From Planctomycetaceae bacterium (GTDB taxonomy: Bacteria; Planctomycetota; Planctomycetia; Planctomycetales; Planctomycetaceae), in the NCBI GenBank assembly GCA_015485495.1, contig WFTL01000134.1:1-64000 (forward strand): 64,000 nucleotides of DNA, read 5' to 3'. A program made the translations under genes and the position numbers. Shown piece after piece: positions 63,209 to 64,000 of the stretch. Under the pieces are notes generated by a model. It searched no databases and was not told where the DNA came from. It saw only the letters and a list, made by a program, of their open reading frames with translations. Position 1 is the stretch's first letter. Every line of letters begins with the position of its first letter.

Positions 63209-63739
63209 ATGTTTGGCGACTTCGAACGCGAACAACTCTTTCATGCCATGTGGGATTCCGTCCGGATCGAACGCGGCGTATCGCGTTCGCTGTTCACGTT
63301 CGGCGATACCGACCTGCCCTATTTTCTCGTGACGCCTGCCGACAGCGAAAGCGGCACCGTGGCCGTCCGGCAGGGGCAGGTGACGATCACCCGGGCGAAG
63401 ATCATCACGCCCGACAGCATGCACCCGGAATTTCGCAACTTCTTTGAAAACTCCGAGGAATTCGGAGCCGCGGAATTCCTCCTGTCGCGAACGGCCGCGT
63501 TTTCCAACCTGAAACTGTCCAACCAGCAGGGCAGCGAACGGATCGTGACCGACACCGTCGCCGAAGCCGTGGAACGACTCGACCGTCAGCTCGACCGTGA
63601 AGAGGAAGAAGACACGGCCATTCTGAGTGCTCCGGCCGGACTGGCGGGACTGGCCCTGTTCAAGTACGCCTCCCAGCGTGTTCTGGCCAGTGCTTCCGAC
63701 AACCTCCAGGAACTGCGGGAACGCGGCTTTCTGCCATAA
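63209..63739 (+). CDS. Unrecognised conserved-looking protein
   Basis: A 176-residue soluble protein that I cannot place in a family. It has no signal peptide; an N-terminal half with strands such as SRSLFTFGDTDLPYFLV and GTVAVRQGQVTITRAKIITP, and a C-terminal helical part with ERLDRQLDREEEED acidic/basic repeat and an AGLAGLALFKYASQRVL helix. Codon use and composition match confirmed neighbours, and the ATG at 63209 begins the ordered sequence. Probably a planctomycete-specific protein. Confidence 0.7.
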   Translation: MFGDFEREQLFHAMWDSVRIERGVSRSLFTFGDTDLPYFLVTPADSESGTVAVRQGQVTITRAKIITPDSMHPEFRNFFENSEEFGAAEFLLSRTAAFSNLKLSNQQGSERIVTDTVAEAVERLDRQLDREEEEDTAILSAPAGLAGLALFKYASQRVLASASDNLQELRERGFLP

Positions 63740-64000
63740 CCGCCCATTCGTTGCCCTGTCGGTTCTGCTCCAGAAGCACAAATGGACCAGTTTTTTGGGA
63801 GCACGCCACCTGGATCCGGCCTACTGGCTTCCGCTGCCTGTAGTTCGCCGTGCGCATACCCAGTAGAATGGCCATTCCGACGTCGTCCCTACGCGCGCTC
63901 CGTGGTCACGTGGCCAGAACATTTCGCGGGCAATTCACGATGGTTCTGTTATCAACGTCACTCCGCCCGCAATCGAATGGGCAGTCAAGGCTGCGAAAAA
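63740..64000. other. Right edge, no gene called
   Basis: The last 261 bases carry no gene I can support; a slightly AT-richer stretch near 63930-63970 may be a promoter of a gene beyond the window. Confidence 0.4.

Overview
The window is about 64 kb of GC-rich, densely coded bacterial chromosome. It most resembles a member of the Planctomycetota, probably Planctomycetales. The reasons are the gene mix: a secreted formylglycine-type sulfatase, a Tat-type TIM-barrel protein, a PQQ-type beta-propeller, Gfo/Idh/MocA and RraA-like enzymes, a large DUF5117-like metalloprotease, many GTG/TTG starts with weak Shine-Dalgarno sites, and a GAP1/GYF GTPase cassette. No species is named because nothing in the sequence fixes it. 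No rRNA, CRISPR array, insertion sequence, integrase or phage gene was seen, and one tRNA (Lys-UUU) is present.

Layout. 1-3.8 kb: RluA-type pseudouridine synthase, a zinc-ribbon/poly-Arg protein, a membrane-anchored alpha/beta hydrolase and RlmN. 3.8-8.9 kb: a surface-polysaccharide group (methyltransferase, GT2 glycosyltransferase and UDP-glucose dehydrogenase on the minus strand, a divergent GT39-like membrane protein). 8.9-11.9 kb: a secreted zinc metalloprotease with an acidic insertion. 12.4-13.7 kb: two hsp20 genes behind a near-perfect sigma-54 promoter with two upstream inverted repeats, followed by a terminator and tRNA-Lys. 14.2-18.6 kb: an orphan FixJ-like regulator divergent from murC-murB-ddl, separated by a region rich in inverted repeats. 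18.7-22 kb: an ACT protein, a VOC protein and two unrecognised exported proteins.

22.4-28.1 kb holds the most unusual block: four tightly packed genes encoding a zinc-ribbon GTPase, a GAP1-like membrane protein, a helical single-span membrane protein and a double-GYF membrane protein. They look like one membrane-associated GTPase system, related to the GTPase/GAP1 conflict or signalling systems predicted by comparative genomics, but apparently without a recognisable effector.

28-38 kb: a MEST-like hydrolase with a DJ-1/PfpI protein, a flavin reductase, glutamine-dependent NAD synthetase, a BON protein, an ATP-grasp enzyme facing a dihydroorotate-dehydrogenase-like protein, and a DsbD-like transporter. 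38.7-44 kb: tetR-MFP-RND efflux operon with two matching palindromic operators. 44-48.6 kb: UbiC-like protein, HemN-like radical SAM enzyme, beta-propeller and iron-type alcohol dehydrogenase. 48.9-55.1 kb: complete five-gene peptide ABC transporter operon with structured leader DNA. 55-64 kb: sulfatase, TIM-barrel protein, cytochrome c'-like protein, RraA-like protein, cobalamin adenosyltransferase, two planctomycete-type hypotheticals, an oxidoreductase and TsaD.

Limits: all assignments come from reading motifs and gene order. No database search was run, residue positions are approximate, and many start codons rest on homology rather than a strong ribosome binding site.
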